DNA of 64,000 nt, from contig CBDEUQ010000003.1 of NCBI GenBank assembly GCA_965243325.1, forward strand, positions 2,108,001-2,172,000. Reading direction: 5' to 3'. A program made the translations under genes and the position numbers. The notes under the pieces are model-generated. The model saw only the letters and a list, made by a program, of their open reading frames with translations. It made no database searches and had not been told where the DNA came from. The stretch comes from JANQOH01 sp965243325. GTDB taxonomy: Bacteria > Pseudomonadota > Alphaproteobacteria > UBA7887. Of this stretch, positions 8,205 through 17,508 are shown piece by piece. Position 1 is the stretch's first letter. The number at the start of each line of letters is the position of its first letter.

Positions 8205-10688
8205 TTACAGCCGCGGCTCGCGGCGCCCCGACCGCGCGGCGACGAAGCGGGCGAATTCGTCGGCCGGCAGCGGCGGGCCGATCAGCCGTCCCTGAATCTC
8301 GTCGCAGCCGAGGTCGGCGAGAAGGGCGGATTGCGCCTCGGTTTCCACGCCCTCGGCGAGCACGTGCATCCCGAGACTGTGCCCGAGGTGAACGATCGCC
8401 TGGATGATCGCCGAATCGAGCGGATTGTTCGTCACGTCGCGCACGAAGGAGCGGTCGATCTTCAGTTTGCCCACCGGCAGGTGCTTGAGATAGTTCAGCG
8501 ACGAATAGCCGGTGCCGAAATCGTCGATCGCAAGTCCGATCCCGAGTTCCGTGAGGCGATGAAGCGTGGCGGCGGCGGACAGCGCTTCGGGCATCAGTGC
8601 GCTCTCGGTGATCTCAAGTCCCAGCAGCCGCGGTTCGAGCCCGGCGCCGATCAGGCTCGAGCGCACCTTCTCGAGCAGCGCCTGGTCGTGGAACTGGGCC
8701 GCCGAAACGTTCACCCACAGCGGCACGGAGGGCGTGTTGCCGCGCGCCCATTCGCCAAGCTGGAGGCAGGCCTTCTCGAGCACCCGCTCGCCGATGGGAA
8801 CGATCAGGCCGGTGGCCTCGGCGTGGCCGATGAATCCCGCCGGCGACAGCAGCCCGCGCTCGGGATGCTGCCAGCGCACCAACGCCTCGCCGCCGATCAC
8901 GCAACCGTCGGACAGGCGCACCGTCGGCTGGTAGTGGAGCACGAGCCGGTCTTCCGCAAGCGCGTGGCGCAGCCCTTCGGCAACGCCGAGCCGTTCCTCG
9001 GCGCGGCGGCCGAGCTCCTCCACGTAGAAGGCGACCCGGCGCCGCGGCAGGGTCTTGGCGCGGTAGAGCGCCAGGTCGGCGTTGCGCAGCAAGGTGTCGA
9101 TGTCGCGCGAATCGTCGGGAAACAGGGTGACGCCGGCGCTCGCACCCGCACCTGTAAGCAGGGTCTGGCCGGCGACCGTGACCGGCGCGGCGAGCGCGGC
9201 GACCGCGCGGTGCGCCAGCGCCGCGGCCTCGTCCGCCGACGCGACCGACGGCTGCACCACCGCAAATTCGTCGCCGCCGAACCTGGCCACGGTGTCGGCC
9301 GGTCCGATGCAGCCGCGCAAGCGCGCCGCAACCTCCACCAGAACGCGGTCGCCCACCGCATGGCCGAGCGTATCGTTGACGTGCTTGAAGTGATCGAGGT
9401 CGAGCATGAGGACCGCCACCCTGGACCCGTCGCGTTCGGCCTGCGCCACGGCCGCCTCGAGCCGGTCCAGGAACAACGACCGGTTGGGGAGGTCGGTGAG
9501 CGCGTCGTGGTGCGCGAGAAAGTGGATTCGCTGCTCGCTGCGCCGCCGTTCGGTGATGTCGGTGGCGATCGACAGCAGGCCGCCGTCGTCGAGGCGATGC
9601 TCGCTCAGGCGATACCAGCGGCCGTCCTGACGCGCGATCTCGACTCCGCCGCGAGGTGCCGCGTGATGGGCGAGACGGTCCTCGAGCCAGGCGTCCGGCG
9701 CCTTCTGCGCATCCGGATAGAGGCTGGCGGCGAGTGCCGCCTCCAGATACTCGCGGTAGGTCACGCCCGGCCGCCAACGGTCGCCGACCGGCGCTTCCAG
9801 CGCCCGGCTTGCGCGGTTCGCCAGCACCAGCCGGTCCTTCGAGTCGAACAGGGCGACGACGTCGGAGACGCTTTCCAGCGCCGCCGCCAGCCGATGCTCG
9901 GCGCCCCGCGCGGCCTGCTCGGCGCCGCGCTGCGCCGAAACGTCGCGCGCGATGAGCAGCATCAGCTCCCGTCCGCCGTCGCGGAAGGGCGCACCGCGCA
10001 CGTGCAGCGGCAGCGATGCGCCCGCCGTCGTTCGAAAGGCGATCTCGGCGCCGCCCGCCGGCAGCGCGCCGTCGAGGGCGCCGCCGCCGCGGGCGGCGAG
10101 CACCGACTCGATCCGCGTGCCGGCCAGCGCCGTGGCGCTGGAAGCGCCGAGCAGCGCGGCGCCGCGCCGATTGACGAATAGGATCTGGCGGCCGTCGAGG
10201 ACGATGACGAGGTCGCCGGCCATCTCTACCAGGTTGCGATACCGCTCTTCGCTGGCCTCCAGCGCCCGGCGGGTGTGTTTCAGATCGCCGATGTCGGTCC
10301 AGCACGACACGACGTCGCCGCCTTCGAGACGCGCCTCGCGGACGCGGAACCACTCCCCGGGCGCGAGCTCGATCTCGAATTCCGCGGCGGTCCCCCTGCG
10401 CGCCGCCGCGTGCCGCTTCAGCCATTCCTTGCGGTCGCTCGAGGCCGGCGCCGCCGCGTTCGCGTCGACCGCGCGATAGAGCCAGGATTCGAAATGGACG
10501 CCCGGCTTCACGGTCGACGACAACTCGGGGACGAGTTCGCGGAACCGGCGGTTGGCCCAGCGCAGCCGATCCTTGGAGTCCCAGACCGCGATCGCGGTGT
10601 CCAGGACCGAGGTGGCGGCGCGAAGCTCGTCGTCGCCCCGTCCGTCCGGCCTGTCGGTCGTCGTTCGCGCGCCGCCGCCGTGGGTCAC
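8205..10688 (-). CDS. PAS-PAS-PAS-GGDEF-EAL cyclic-di-GMP signalling protein
   Basis: This 827-residue cytoplasmic protein starts at GTG 10688. It has three PAS-like modules (about 20-135, 140-255, 260-390), the last leading into ITERRRSEQRIHFLAHHDALTDLPNR. The diguanylate cyclase domain has intact GGDEF at about residue 470. The expected inhibitory RxxD five residues upstream reads GPAD, so product feedback may be lost. The EAL domain starts near 575 with EALVRW at about 601, then LGLEITESALM, IDDFGTGYSSL and KIDRSFV, all compatible with phosphodiesterase activity. The terminal motif reads QGRLIGPP rather than QGYLFSKP. PAS sensing without membrane segments suggests a soluble ligand or redox input. 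Either activity could dominate. Confidence 0.93.
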   Translation of the reverse strand: MTHGGGARTTTDRPDGRGDDELRAATSVLDTAIAVWDSKDRLRWANRRFRELVPELSSTVKPGVHFESWLYRAVDANAAAPASSDRKEWLKRHAAARRGTAAEFEIELAPGEWFRVREARLEGGDVVSCWTDIGDLKHTRRALEASEERYRNLVEMAGDLVIVLDGRQILFVNRRGAALLGASSATALAGTRIESVLAARGGGALDGALPAGGAEIAFRTTAGASLPLHVRGAPFRDGGRELMLLIARDVSAQRGAEQAARGAEHRLAAALESVSDVVALFDSKDRLVLANRASRALEAPVGDRWRPGVTYREYLEAALAASLYPDAQKAPDAWLEDRLAHHAAPRGGVEIARQDGRWYRLSEHRLDDGGLLSIATDITERRRSEQRIHFLAHHDALTDLPNRSLFLDRLEAAVAQAERDGSRVAVLMLDLDHFKHVNDTLGHAVGDRVLVEVAARLRGCIGPADTVARFGGDEFAVVQPSVASADEAAALAHRAVAALAAPVTVAGQTLLTGAGASAGVTLFPDDSRDIDTLLRNADLALYRAKTLPRRRVAFYVEELGRRAEERLGVAEGLRHALAEDRLVLHYQPTVRLSDGCVIGGEALVRWQHPERGLLSPAGFIGHAEATGLIVPIGERVLEKACLQLGEWARGNTPSVPLWVNVSAAQFHDQALLEKVRSSLIGAGLEPRLLGLEITESALMPEALSAAATLHRLTELGIGLAIDDFGTGYSSLNYLKHLPVGKLKIDRSFVRDVTNNPLDSAIIQAIVHLGHSLGMHVLAEGVETEAQSALLADLGCDEIQGRLIGPPLPADEFARFVAARSGRREPRL

Positions 10689-10706
10689 CGCGGTCAGGCC
10701 CTCGCG

Positions 10707-11447
10707 CTACCCGGGCCGCAGCTCGCGCGCGAACGCCGGATAGATCGGTGCCAGCGCGTCGCCTACCGGCCCGCGCAACAGGGCGAGCGTCTCGCCGTCG
10801 GGCGCGGGCGTCGTCGCCGCATGTGCGGGCGCCTCAAAATCGAACCCCGTTGCCTCGCGCACCGAGGCCGCCGTTTCGCCGGGATGCACGCTTTCGAGAA
10901 CGAAGCGCGCTTCGCGCCTGTCGAACGCGAAGGCGGCGCGGCCGGTGATCAGGGCCGACGGCCCGCCGGGGCGATAGACCCCGGCCGGGCTGGTTCCCGG
11001 CGCGCTGACGAAATCCACCCGTTTCACAAGGGCGCGCGGGGTATGCTCTTCGCGAAACAGAATCACCTTCGGCACCACATAGTACAGATAGGCCGATCCG
11101 AAGGAACCGGGAAACCGGGTCGCCGCCGCGGGATAGTCGCCGCTGCCCACGAGGTTGATGTTGGCCGCGCCGTCGATCTGTCCGCCGCCGAGAAAGAAGG
11201 CGTCGATACGACCCTGGCCGGCGGCGTCGAACAGTTCGCGGCCGCCGTCGCTGAACCGGAAATGATGCGGTGAGCCGAGAACGCTCACACGGAGGCGCCC
11301 CCGGGCGCGGCGTTCGGCGAGCAGCGCCGCCGCCGCGGGGAGCGGCGAGTTCGCGCCGACGACCGCGTGGCCCTCCGCGGGCAGGCGCTGCGCCAGCGCC
11401 GCGACCAGAAGCTCGCGCGGCCGCCAGGCCGGCGCGGCAAGGTTCAC
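10707..11447 (-). CDS. CoA-transferase family subunit B (IpdB/GctB-like)
   Basis: This 246-residue protein starts at GTG 11447, whose GTGA overlaps the stop codon of the subunit A gene by 4 bp, a strong sign of coupled translation of a heteromer. The fold pattern is family I CoA transferase (GANSPLPAAAALL, FFLGGGQIDGAANINLVGSG, YLYYVVPK, TGRAAFAF). The SENG-type catalytic glutamate motif of true family I CoA-transferase beta subunits is not visible. That absence is a known feature of IpdB-like proteins, which act as ring-cleaving hydrolases in steroid degradation rather than as transferases. The assignment as IpdB-like is therefore a family-based inference. Confidence 0.8.
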   Translation of the reverse strand: MNLAAPAWRPRELLVAALAQRLPAEGHAVVGANSPLPAAAALLAERRARGRLRVSVLGSPHHFRFSDGGRELFDAAGQGRIDAFFLGGGQIDGAANINLVGSGDYPAAATRFPGSFGSAYLYYVVPKVILFREEHTPRALVKRVDFVSAPGTSPAGVYRPGGPSALITGRAAFAFDRREARFVLESVHPGETAASVREATGFDFEAPAHAATTPAPDGETLALLRGPVGDALAPIYPAFARELRPG

Positions 11448-12286
11448 GCCGCCGCCGCGGGCGCCGTGTCGAGCAGCGCGGCGAGGGCGCTCTCGAAGCC
11501 GCGCTCGTCGCGCGCGGCCGCCCGGTAGGCGCGCATCGCCGCGTGGTCGGCCGGATACAGCGCGCCGAAGCCGACCGGCCAGGCGCCGTGCGGCACTTCG
11601 GCGACCGCCTCGACGTAGAGCGACGACAGGGTGCCCGGCGCCTTGTCCCGGTCGTCGAACAGGTCGCCGTCGACGACCGACTCCACGGTGGCGAGGGTGC
11701 GCCGGGCGGCGTGCGACATCGTCATCGCCTCGCGCCTCATGCCGACCCAGACGTTGCCGTGGCGGTCCGCGCACGCCGCGTGAATGAGCGCGATGTCGGG
11801 CGCCAGCGCGGGCAGCAGCACCACCGGATCGGCCTCGTCCGCGAACGGATTGTCGACGATGCGCCAGTCGCCGCGCACGCGCATCAGGTCCGAGCCGACG
11901 AGGCCGCGAAGGGGCATGAAGGGGACGCCCTTCTCCGCCGCCTGAAGGCTCGCGTGCAGGGCCGGGCAGGTGGTGTCCCGAACGGCGAGCCGTCCGCCTT
12001 CGACGGCGGCCCGGAAACGCGGCGCCGGCCCGTGTTCGCCGAGCGACACCGCCGCGGTCTCGATCTCCGCCACCGCGCCGGCGCCGATCAGCACGTCGGC
12101 CTGAAGGCCGCTGGTCGGACCGCCGATCAACCGCAGGCCGCGCGCGCCGCGGCGCAGAAGAGCGAACGTCGCCGCCATCGGCGCGCCGTTGCCGTCCGCC
12201 GGCGAGACGACGGAGGCGCCGTCGGGGATCAGGTCCGCGAGTGCGGCCGCCGCCGCCGCGCCGTGCCCGTCAAGAATCGTGGTCAT
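11444..12286 (-). CDS. CoA-transferase family subunit A (IpdA/GctA-like)
   Basis: This 280-residue protein starts at ATG 12286, preceded by GGGAGG. An upstream in-frame extension into low-complexity sequence is rejected. It carries CoA-transferase subunit A features: LADLIPDGASVV, LRLIGGPTSGLQADVLIGAG, FMPLRGLVGSD, ALAPDIALIHAACADRHGNV and EAMTMSHAARR. The gene order A then B with a GTGA overlap is the usual heteromeric arrangement. Divergent from the HlyD gene. With subunit B it should form one CoA-ester-processing enzyme. The substrate class (dicarboxylate, ring-derived CoA ester) cannot be resolved from sequence. Confidence 0.82.
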   Translation of the reverse strand: MTTILDGHGAAAAAALADLIPDGASVVSPADGNGAPMAATFALLRRGARGLRLIGGPTSGLQADVLIGAGAVAEIETAAVSLGEHGPAPRFRAAVEGGRLAVRDTTCPALHASLQAAEKGVPFMPLRGLVGSDLMRVRGDWRIVDNPFADEADPVVLLPALAPDIALIHAACADRHGNVWVGMRREAMTMSHAARRTLATVESVVDGDLFDDRDKAPGTLSSLYVEAVAEVPHGAWPVGFGALYPADHAAMRAYRAAARDERGFESALAALLDTAPAAAA

Positions 12287-12420
12287 CGCCGTGCCTCCCG
12301 CTCCGCCCGTCGGCCCGCCATTCTTCGCTCCGTTCGACCGAGGGCGCAAGGCTGGGTTGCAGACGCGGGCGTTCCGCGCTCTCGGCGCAAGGCGCATAGT
12401 GGCTGACGAAGGGCGGCGGA

Positions 12421-13569
12421 GTGCGCACGACGAGATCGATGAAGCGGCTGCGGACGACAGTGTTCGGACTCGGCATGGCGGGCCTCGTGTTCGGCGGCGG
12501 CGCCTATGGCGTGAACTGGTGGGAACTGCGCCAGCTGGTCATCACCACCGACAATGCCTACGTGCGCGGCAACGTCGCCGAGATCGCCAGCATGGTCGAC
12601 GGCTACATCGAGGACATACACGTCACCTCGCACCAGACCGTCGCGCCCGGCGATGCGCTGCTCACCATCCGCGGCGAACGCTACGAAGCCGCCGTGGACG
12701 CCGCGCGGGCCGAGCTTCGCGCCGCCGAAGCCGACATCGAGATCGGATTGGCGGCGGTCGATAACGAGAAGGCGCGGCGGCGGCTGCAGCATTCGTTGAT
12801 CGATCAGGCGGCGGCGCGCGTCGAGGCGGAGAAGGCGGAAGCCGACCAGGCGGCGCGCGAGGTCGCCCGCTACAGCGAACTGCTCGAACGCCAGACCGGG
12901 AGTCGGCAGAAGTACGAAGCCGTGGCGACGGCGCACCGGACCTCCGTGGCCGACGTGGCGCGTGCCGAAGCGGAACTCGTCGCCGCGCGCGACCGCATTC
13001 CCGTGTTCGACAGCGAGATTCGCCGCCTCGAGCGCGAGATCGAGCGTCTGCGCGCGCTCGCGGCGCAAGCGGCGTCGCGGCTGGATTCCGCCGAGATCGC
13101 CCTGTCGGACACGCTGGTGACGGCGCCGGTCGCGGGCGTCATCGGCAACCTGCGGGTCGAACCCGGCATGTACACCAAGGCCGGCTGGCCGATGATGGCC
13201 GTCGTGCCGCTCTACGACACCTACATCGTCGCCAATTTCAAGGAAACGCAGCTCGCACGCCTGCGCATCGGCCAGGAGGTCCGCATCGAAGTCGACGCGT
13301 TCCCCGGCGTGCCGCTGATCGGCAGGCTCGACAGTCTGGCGCCGGCGAGCGCGGCCGAGTTCAGCCTTCTGCCGCCGCAGAACGCGACCGGGAATTTCGT
13401 CAAGGTCGTGCAGCGGGTGCCGGTCAAGATCACCTACGAGGTGCCGGAGGCGCTCGCCGGGCGCGTGGTCCCCGGCATGTCCGTGGTGGTGACCGTCGAC
13501 ACCCGCGACGCGCCGGACGGCGCCGTGATCGCCGACAATGCGCCGCGGCCGTCGCCGGGGAGCGGCTGA
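12421..13569 (+). CDS. HlyD/EmrA-family periplasmic adaptor
   Basis: This protein has up to 382 residues from GTG 12421; ATG 12439 (MKRLRTTVFG) is an alternative start. A single N-terminal membrane anchor (about 10-30) is followed by the hallmark ITTDNAYVRGNVAEIASMVDG of EmrA-like adaptors. Next come half a lipoyl domain, a long alpha-hairpin (about 95-215), the returning lipoyl half (VTAPVAGVIGNLRVEPGMY), and a beta-barrel with VANFKETQLARLRIGQEV. It would bridge an inner-membrane exporter to an outer-membrane channel. No exporter or TolC-like gene is adjacent; the next gene is convergent. The partner must be elsewhere or the gene is an orphan. Confidence 0.9.
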   Translation: MRTTRSMKRLRTTVFGLGMAGLVFGGGAYGVNWWELRQLVITTDNAYVRGNVAEIASMVDGYIEDIHVTSHQTVAPGDALLTIRGERYEAAVDAARAELRAAEADIEIGLAAVDNEKARRRLQHSLIDQAAARVEAEKAEADQAAREVARYSELLERQTGSRQKYEAVATAHRTSVADVARAEAELVAARDRIPVFDSEIRRLEREIERLRALAAQAASRLDSAEIALSDTLVTAPVAGVIGNLRVEPGMYTKAGWPMMAVVPLYDTYIVANFKETQLARLRIGQEVRIEVDAFPGVPLIGRLDSLAPASAAEFSLLPPQNATGNFVKVVQRVPVKITYEVPEALAGRVVPGMSVVVTVDTRDAPDGAVIADNAPRPSPGSG

Positions 13570-13583
13570 CCGGACCGCATTCC

Positions 13584-16500
13584 TCACCACGTGTCGATGT
13601 TGGGGCGCCGTTTCCCGGTGCGCGGCGGGCCCGGCGGCACGTTCTCCAGCCCGCCGACGATCCACCGCCGCGAGTCGACGGGGTCGATCACGTCGTCGAA
13701 TTCGAAATGCGAAGCGACGTTGAGCGCCTTGCCGTGCTCGTACGCTTGCGCGACCATCTCTTCGAACAACGCCTTCCGCGCCGCGGCGCCCTCGACCGCC
13801 TGGAGTTCCTTGCGGTAGCCGAGCTTGACGAATCCCTCGAGACCCATGCCGCCGAATTCGCCGGTCGGCCACGCCACGGTAAACATCGGCGTGCGAAAGC
13901 TGCCCCCCGCCATCGCCTGCGCGCCGAGGCCGTAGGCCTTGCGCAGCACGATGGTGAAGATCGGCACCTCGACGCTCGCGCCGGTCACGAAGAGCCGGCA
14001 GCAATGCCGCACCAGCGCCGTCTTCTCGACTTCCGGCCCCACCATCATGCCCGGCGTGTCGCAGAGCACGAGAATCGGCAGGTCGTGGGCGTCGCAGAGT
14101 TGCATGAAACGCGCCGCCTTGTCGGCGCCGTCGCTGTCGATGGCGCCCGCCAGGTGGCCCGGATTGTTGGCGATCAGGCCGAGGGGGCGGCCCTCGACGC
14201 GAACCAGGGCGGTGACGATCCCGAGACCGAAGTCGCGCCGCAGCTCGAGCACCGAGCCGCTGTCGGCGAGCAGGTCGATCACCTTGCGCACGTCGTAGAC
14301 GCGCAGCCGGTTCTCGGGGATCGCGTGGCGCAGACGCCGCTGGTCGGCGCATTCCCAGTCGGCCAGACGTCCCTGGAAGTAGGACAGGTACGTCTTCGCC
14401 GTCCGCACGGCCTCTTCTTCGTCCTCGACGGCGACGTCGACGACGCCGTTGGCGCGCTGCACCGCCATCGGCCCGACTTCCTCGGGGCGAAAGACGCCGA
14501 GGCCGCCACCCTCGATCATTGCCGGCCCGCCCATGCCGATGGTCGAATCGGCGGTGGCGATCACCACGTCGCAGCAGCCGAGCAGCGCGGCGTTGCCGGC
14601 GAAGCAGCGCCCCGACGCGACGCCGACCAGCGGCACCAGCCCCGACAGGCGGCCGAAGAAGTGAAACGCTTCCACGTGCAGCCCGGCGGGCGGCGCGCCG
14701 TCGGTGTCGCCGGGGCGTCCGCCGCCGCCTTCGGTGAAGAAGACGATCGGCAGCCGCCACTTCTCCGCGAGCAGGAACAGGCGATCCTTCTTCTCGTGAT
14801 TCTTGAACCCCTGCGTGCCGGCGAGCACGGTGTAGTCGTACGACATCACCGCGCAGCGCGCGGCGCTCTCCGGGAAGCGGTCGCCGTTGACGCGGCCGAT
14901 CCCGGCGACCAGGCCGTCGGCCGGCGTGCGGCGGATCAGGTCTTCGAGATCGCGCCGCTGGCGCTGTGCGGCGATCACCAGCGGGCCGTACTCGACGAAA
15001 CTGCCGCGGTCGCAGAGGTCGTCGACATTTTCCCGCGCCGTCCGGTGGCCGGTCCGGCGCCGGCGCGCGACCGCGTCCGCGCGGGCTTCGTCGAGGCCGA
15101 GCGCGTGCCGGTCGCGGGCCTCGGCGAGGTCCGGGCGGACCGCGTCGAGGTCGATGGCTTCGCCGGCCCCGGTCTCGGCCGCGGCGACGTCGCGCGCTTC
15201 GACGAAGGCGAGCGGGTCGCCCTCGAACACGGTGTCGCCGACCGCGACGGCGAGCGACTGCACGAGACCCCCGATCTCGGCGGCAACGACGTGCTCCATC
15301 TTCATCGATTCCATCACCAGGACCGCGCCGCCGCGCGCGACGAGCGCTCCGGCGGCGACGTCGATGCCGACGATCGTCCCCTGCATCGGCGCCGGCAGCG
15401 GCACCGTGCCGGCGGGCGCCTGCGGCGGCGCGGCATCGTCGCGCGGCGCGCTCTTCCCGTGATCGAGGACCGCGAGCGGATCCGTGCTGTCGACCGCGGC
15501 GCCGGCGCGGCGCGCTCCGGCGGGCGCCGGCGCGTCGACGTGCCGCCGCCGGGGCGGGGTCTCGGCGGCCGCCAGCAACGCCTCGATGTTGTCGTCGACG
15601 AAGCGCGTGTGGGCGCGGCCCGACACGAAGTCGGGATGCGCGAGCACCGCCTGCAGGAAGGCGACGTTGGTCGCCGGCCCGTCGATGCGGAATTCCGACA
15701 GCGCCCGCGTCGCCTTCGCGGCGAGCGCGGCGAAATCGCCCCCGGAGGCGTGCACGATCACCTTGGCCAGGAGCGAATCGAAGCGCGGGTTGGTGCGGTA
15801 GCCGGCGTATCCGTAGGTGTCCGTGCGCACGCCCGGTCCGGACGGCAGGTCGAAGGCCGTGAGAACGCCGCCCGTCGGCCGGGCGCCGCCGTCGGCGGTC
15901 ATGGTCTCCAGGTTGACGCGCACCTGGATCGCCGCGCCCGACGTTGCCGGCGGCCGCGCCGGGTCGAGCCCGAGGTCGTCCAGGGATCGGCCGTCGGCGA
16001 TCTCCAGTTGCAGACGCACGAGATCGAGCCCCGTCACCGCTTCTGTCACCGTGTGCTCGACCTGCAGGCGCGCGTTCGCCTCGATGAAGGCGAAGCGGTC
16101 GTCCTCCCCGACCAGGAACTCGACGGTGCCGAGGCTCCGGTAGCGCACGCTCTCGCCGAGGCAGACGGCGGCCGCGGTCAGCGCCTCGCGCGCCGCGCGG
16201 CCGAGCGACGGGTCGGGGGCGGTCTCGACGAGCTTCTGATGGCGGCGCTGCACGCTGCATCCGCGCTCGCCGGCGTGGGCGACGCGGCCCGAGCCGTCGC
16301 CGAGAATCTGCACCTCGACGTGCCGCGCCCGCGGCACCAGCGCCTCGACGTAGAGCGCGCCGTCGCCGAAGGCGGCCTCGGCCTCCGACCGGCAGCGTTC
16401 GTAGGCGGCGTCCAGCGTGGCGTCGTCGTGGACCGCGCGCATGCCGCGCCCGCCGCCGCCGGCCACGGCCTTGATCATCACCGCGCCGTGCGCGACCAGC

Positions 16501-16937
16501 AGGTCGCGCGCCTCCGCGAGCGTGGCGCTGCCATCGCTTCCGGCGGGGACGGGGATGCCGGCGTCCCGCGCGGCGGCGCGCGCGCGGGCCTTGTCGCCGA
16601 ACAGGCGCAGCGTTTCCGGCGTCGGGCCGACGAACGCCAGACCGGCGCCGGCGCAGGCCGCCGCGAAGTCCGCGTTCTCGGCAAGGAAGCCGTAGCCCGG
16701 GTGCACCGCGTCGCAGCCGTGCGCGCGCGCCGCGGCGACGAGCGCGGCAGGGTCGAGGTAGGCCGCGGCGCCGGTGCCCGGGAGCGCCGCCGCCTCGTCG
16801 GCCATGCGCACGTGGAGCGACTCGGCGTCGTCGGCGCCGTGGACGGCGATGCATCGGGCGCCGAAATCGGCCGCCGCGCGCGCGATGCGCACGGCAATCT
16901 CGCCGCGGTTGGCGATCAACAGGCGGGAAATCGTCAT
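13584..16937 (-). CDS. Single-chain biotin-dependent acyl-CoA carboxylase (BC-BCCP-CT)
   Basis: This 1117-residue polypeptide carries all three activities. Biotin carboxylase occupies about 1-450 (SRLLIANRGEIAVRI at the start, KAVAGGGGRGMRAV, then FIEANARLQVEHTVTEAVTG). The biotinyl domain (about 510-585) has the biotinylated Lys546 in VMESMKMEHV. The carboxyltransferase occupies about 600-1117, with LAGTQGFKNHEKKDRLF and TPGMMVGPEVEKTALVRH. It fixes bicarbonate onto an acyl-CoA. Most carboxylases of this family are split alpha/beta. Single-chain forms include the long-chain acyl-CoA carboxylases described in actinobacteria and some proteobacteria. The acyl specificity is not deducible. The CT active-site glycine-rich motifs look intact. 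Confidence 0.93.
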   Translation of the reverse strand: MTISRLLIANRGEIAVRIARAAADFGARCIAVHGADDAESLHVRMADEAAALPGTGAAAYLDPAALVAAARAHGCDAVHPGYGFLAENADFAAACAGAGLAFVGPTPETLRLFGDKARARAAARDAGIPVPAGSDGSATLAEARDLLVAHGAVMIKAVAGGGGRGMRAVHDDATLDAAYERCRSEAEAAFGDGALYVEALVPRARHVEVQILGDGSGRVAHAGERGCSVQRRHQKLVETAPDPSLGRAAREALTAAAVCLGESVRYRSLGTVEFLVGEDDRFAFIEANARLQVEHTVTEAVTGLDLVRLQLEIADGRSLDDLGLDPARPPATSGAAIQVRVNLETMTADGGARPTGGVLTAFDLPSGPGVRTDTYGYAGYRTNPRFDSLLAKVIVHASGGDFAALAAKATRALSEFRIDGPATNVAFLQAVLAHPDFVSGRAHTRFVDDNIEALLAAAETPPRRRHVDAPAPAGARRAGAAVDSTDPLAVLDHGKSAPRDDAAPPQAPAGTVPLPAPMQGTIVGIDVAAGALVARGGAVLVMESMKMEHVVAAEIGGLVQSLAVAVGDTVFEGDPLAFVEARDVAAAETGAGEAIDLDAVRPDLAEARDRHALGLDEARADAVARRRRTGHRTARENVDDLCDRGSFVEYGPLVIAAQRQRRDLEDLIRRTPADGLVAGIGRVNGDRFPESAARCAVMSYDYTVLAGTQGFKNHEKKDRLFLLAEKWRLPIVFFTEGGGGRPGDTDGAPPAGLHVEAFHFFGRLSGLVPLVGVASGRCFAGNAALLGCCDVVIATADSTIGMGGPAMIEGGGLGVFRPEEVGPMAVQRANGVVDVAVEDEEEAVRTAKTYLSYFQGRLADWECADQRRLRHAIPENRLRVYDVRKVIDLLADSGSVLELRRDFGLGIVTALVRVEGRPLGLIANNPGHLAGAIDSDGADKAARFMQLCDAHDLPILVLCDTPGMMVGPEVEKTALVRHCCRLFVTGASVEVPIFTIVLRKAYGLGAQAMAGGSFRTPMFTVAWPTGEFGGMGLEGFVKLGYRKELQAVEGAAARKALFEEMVAQAYEHGKALNVASHFEFDDVIDPVDSRRWIVGGLENVPPGPPRTGKRRPNIDTW

Positions 16938-17108
16938 GGCGGGGTCAGGTTGCCGCGGGAAGACGGCCGCCGCTCGAACGGAACGGCCGGACGTCCATCG
17001 CGCCCTCTCGTCTCCGGTACGGACTCGGCCGCAACCTTAGGGGAACCGCGCCCGGGCGTCCATGAGCCGGCTTGACCGCCGCCGGGGCCTCGGATATGCG
17101 CCGGGGCC

Positions 17109-17492
17109 ATGCAAGCGCCGAGTCTCGCCGACGTCCAGCGTCTCGCCGAGCGGGAGATCCAGCGGATTCCCCGTCATCTGCGGGCCGCGGCGGGCAACGT
17201 CGCGGTCCACGTCGTGGACTTTCCCGACGAGGAGACCATGACCGAGATGGCGCTCGAGTCCGAGTTCGACCTGCTCGGGCTGTACGTCGGAGTGGCGCTC
17301 ACCGAGCGCAGCGTCACCCATCCCCGCAGCGAGCCCGACATGGTCTATCTCTACCGCCGCCCCATCCTCGATTACTGGTGCGAGACGGGGGAGACGCTGG
17401 CAGCCGTCGTCCGCCACGTGCTGGTTCACGAGATCGGTCATCATTTCGGCTATTCCGACGACGAGATGGACGCGCTTCAGGGACCGGTGTGA
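17109..17492 (+). CDS. Zincin-like metallopeptidase family protein
   Basis: This is a 127-residue protein of the small zincin family (PF06262-type). The motif HEIGHHFGYSDDEMDAL near the C-terminus gives the HExxH zinc site plus a downstream Asp/Glu ligand region. The upstream acidic segment VAVHVVDFPDEETM and LGLYVGVALTERSV match the family pattern. The length is normal, so the gene appears complete despite lying at the edge of an accessory region: 17 bp after its stop the sequence becomes an aldehyde dehydrogenase tail. Family members are abundant in alphaproteobacteria and actinobacteria and have no well-defined substrate. Confidence 0.88.
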   Translation: MQAPSLADVQRLAEREIQRIPRHLRAAAGNVAVHVVDFPDEETMTEMALESEFDLLGLYVGVALTERSVTHPRSEPDMVYLYRRPILDYWCETGETLAAVVRHVLVHEIGHHFGYSDDEMDALQGPV

Positions 17493-17508
17493 CATCTCCT
17501 CACGCCAT

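Noticed and set aside
12283..16854. A 1523-codon open frame antisense to the carboxylase gene and many similar long frames across GC-rich genes (for example at 81-1883 and 59427-62426).
   Set aside because: These are rich in Arg, Ala, Gly, His and Pro with no family pattern, and arise because GC-rich third positions suppress stops on other frames. The real gene on the other frame or strand is clear in each case.
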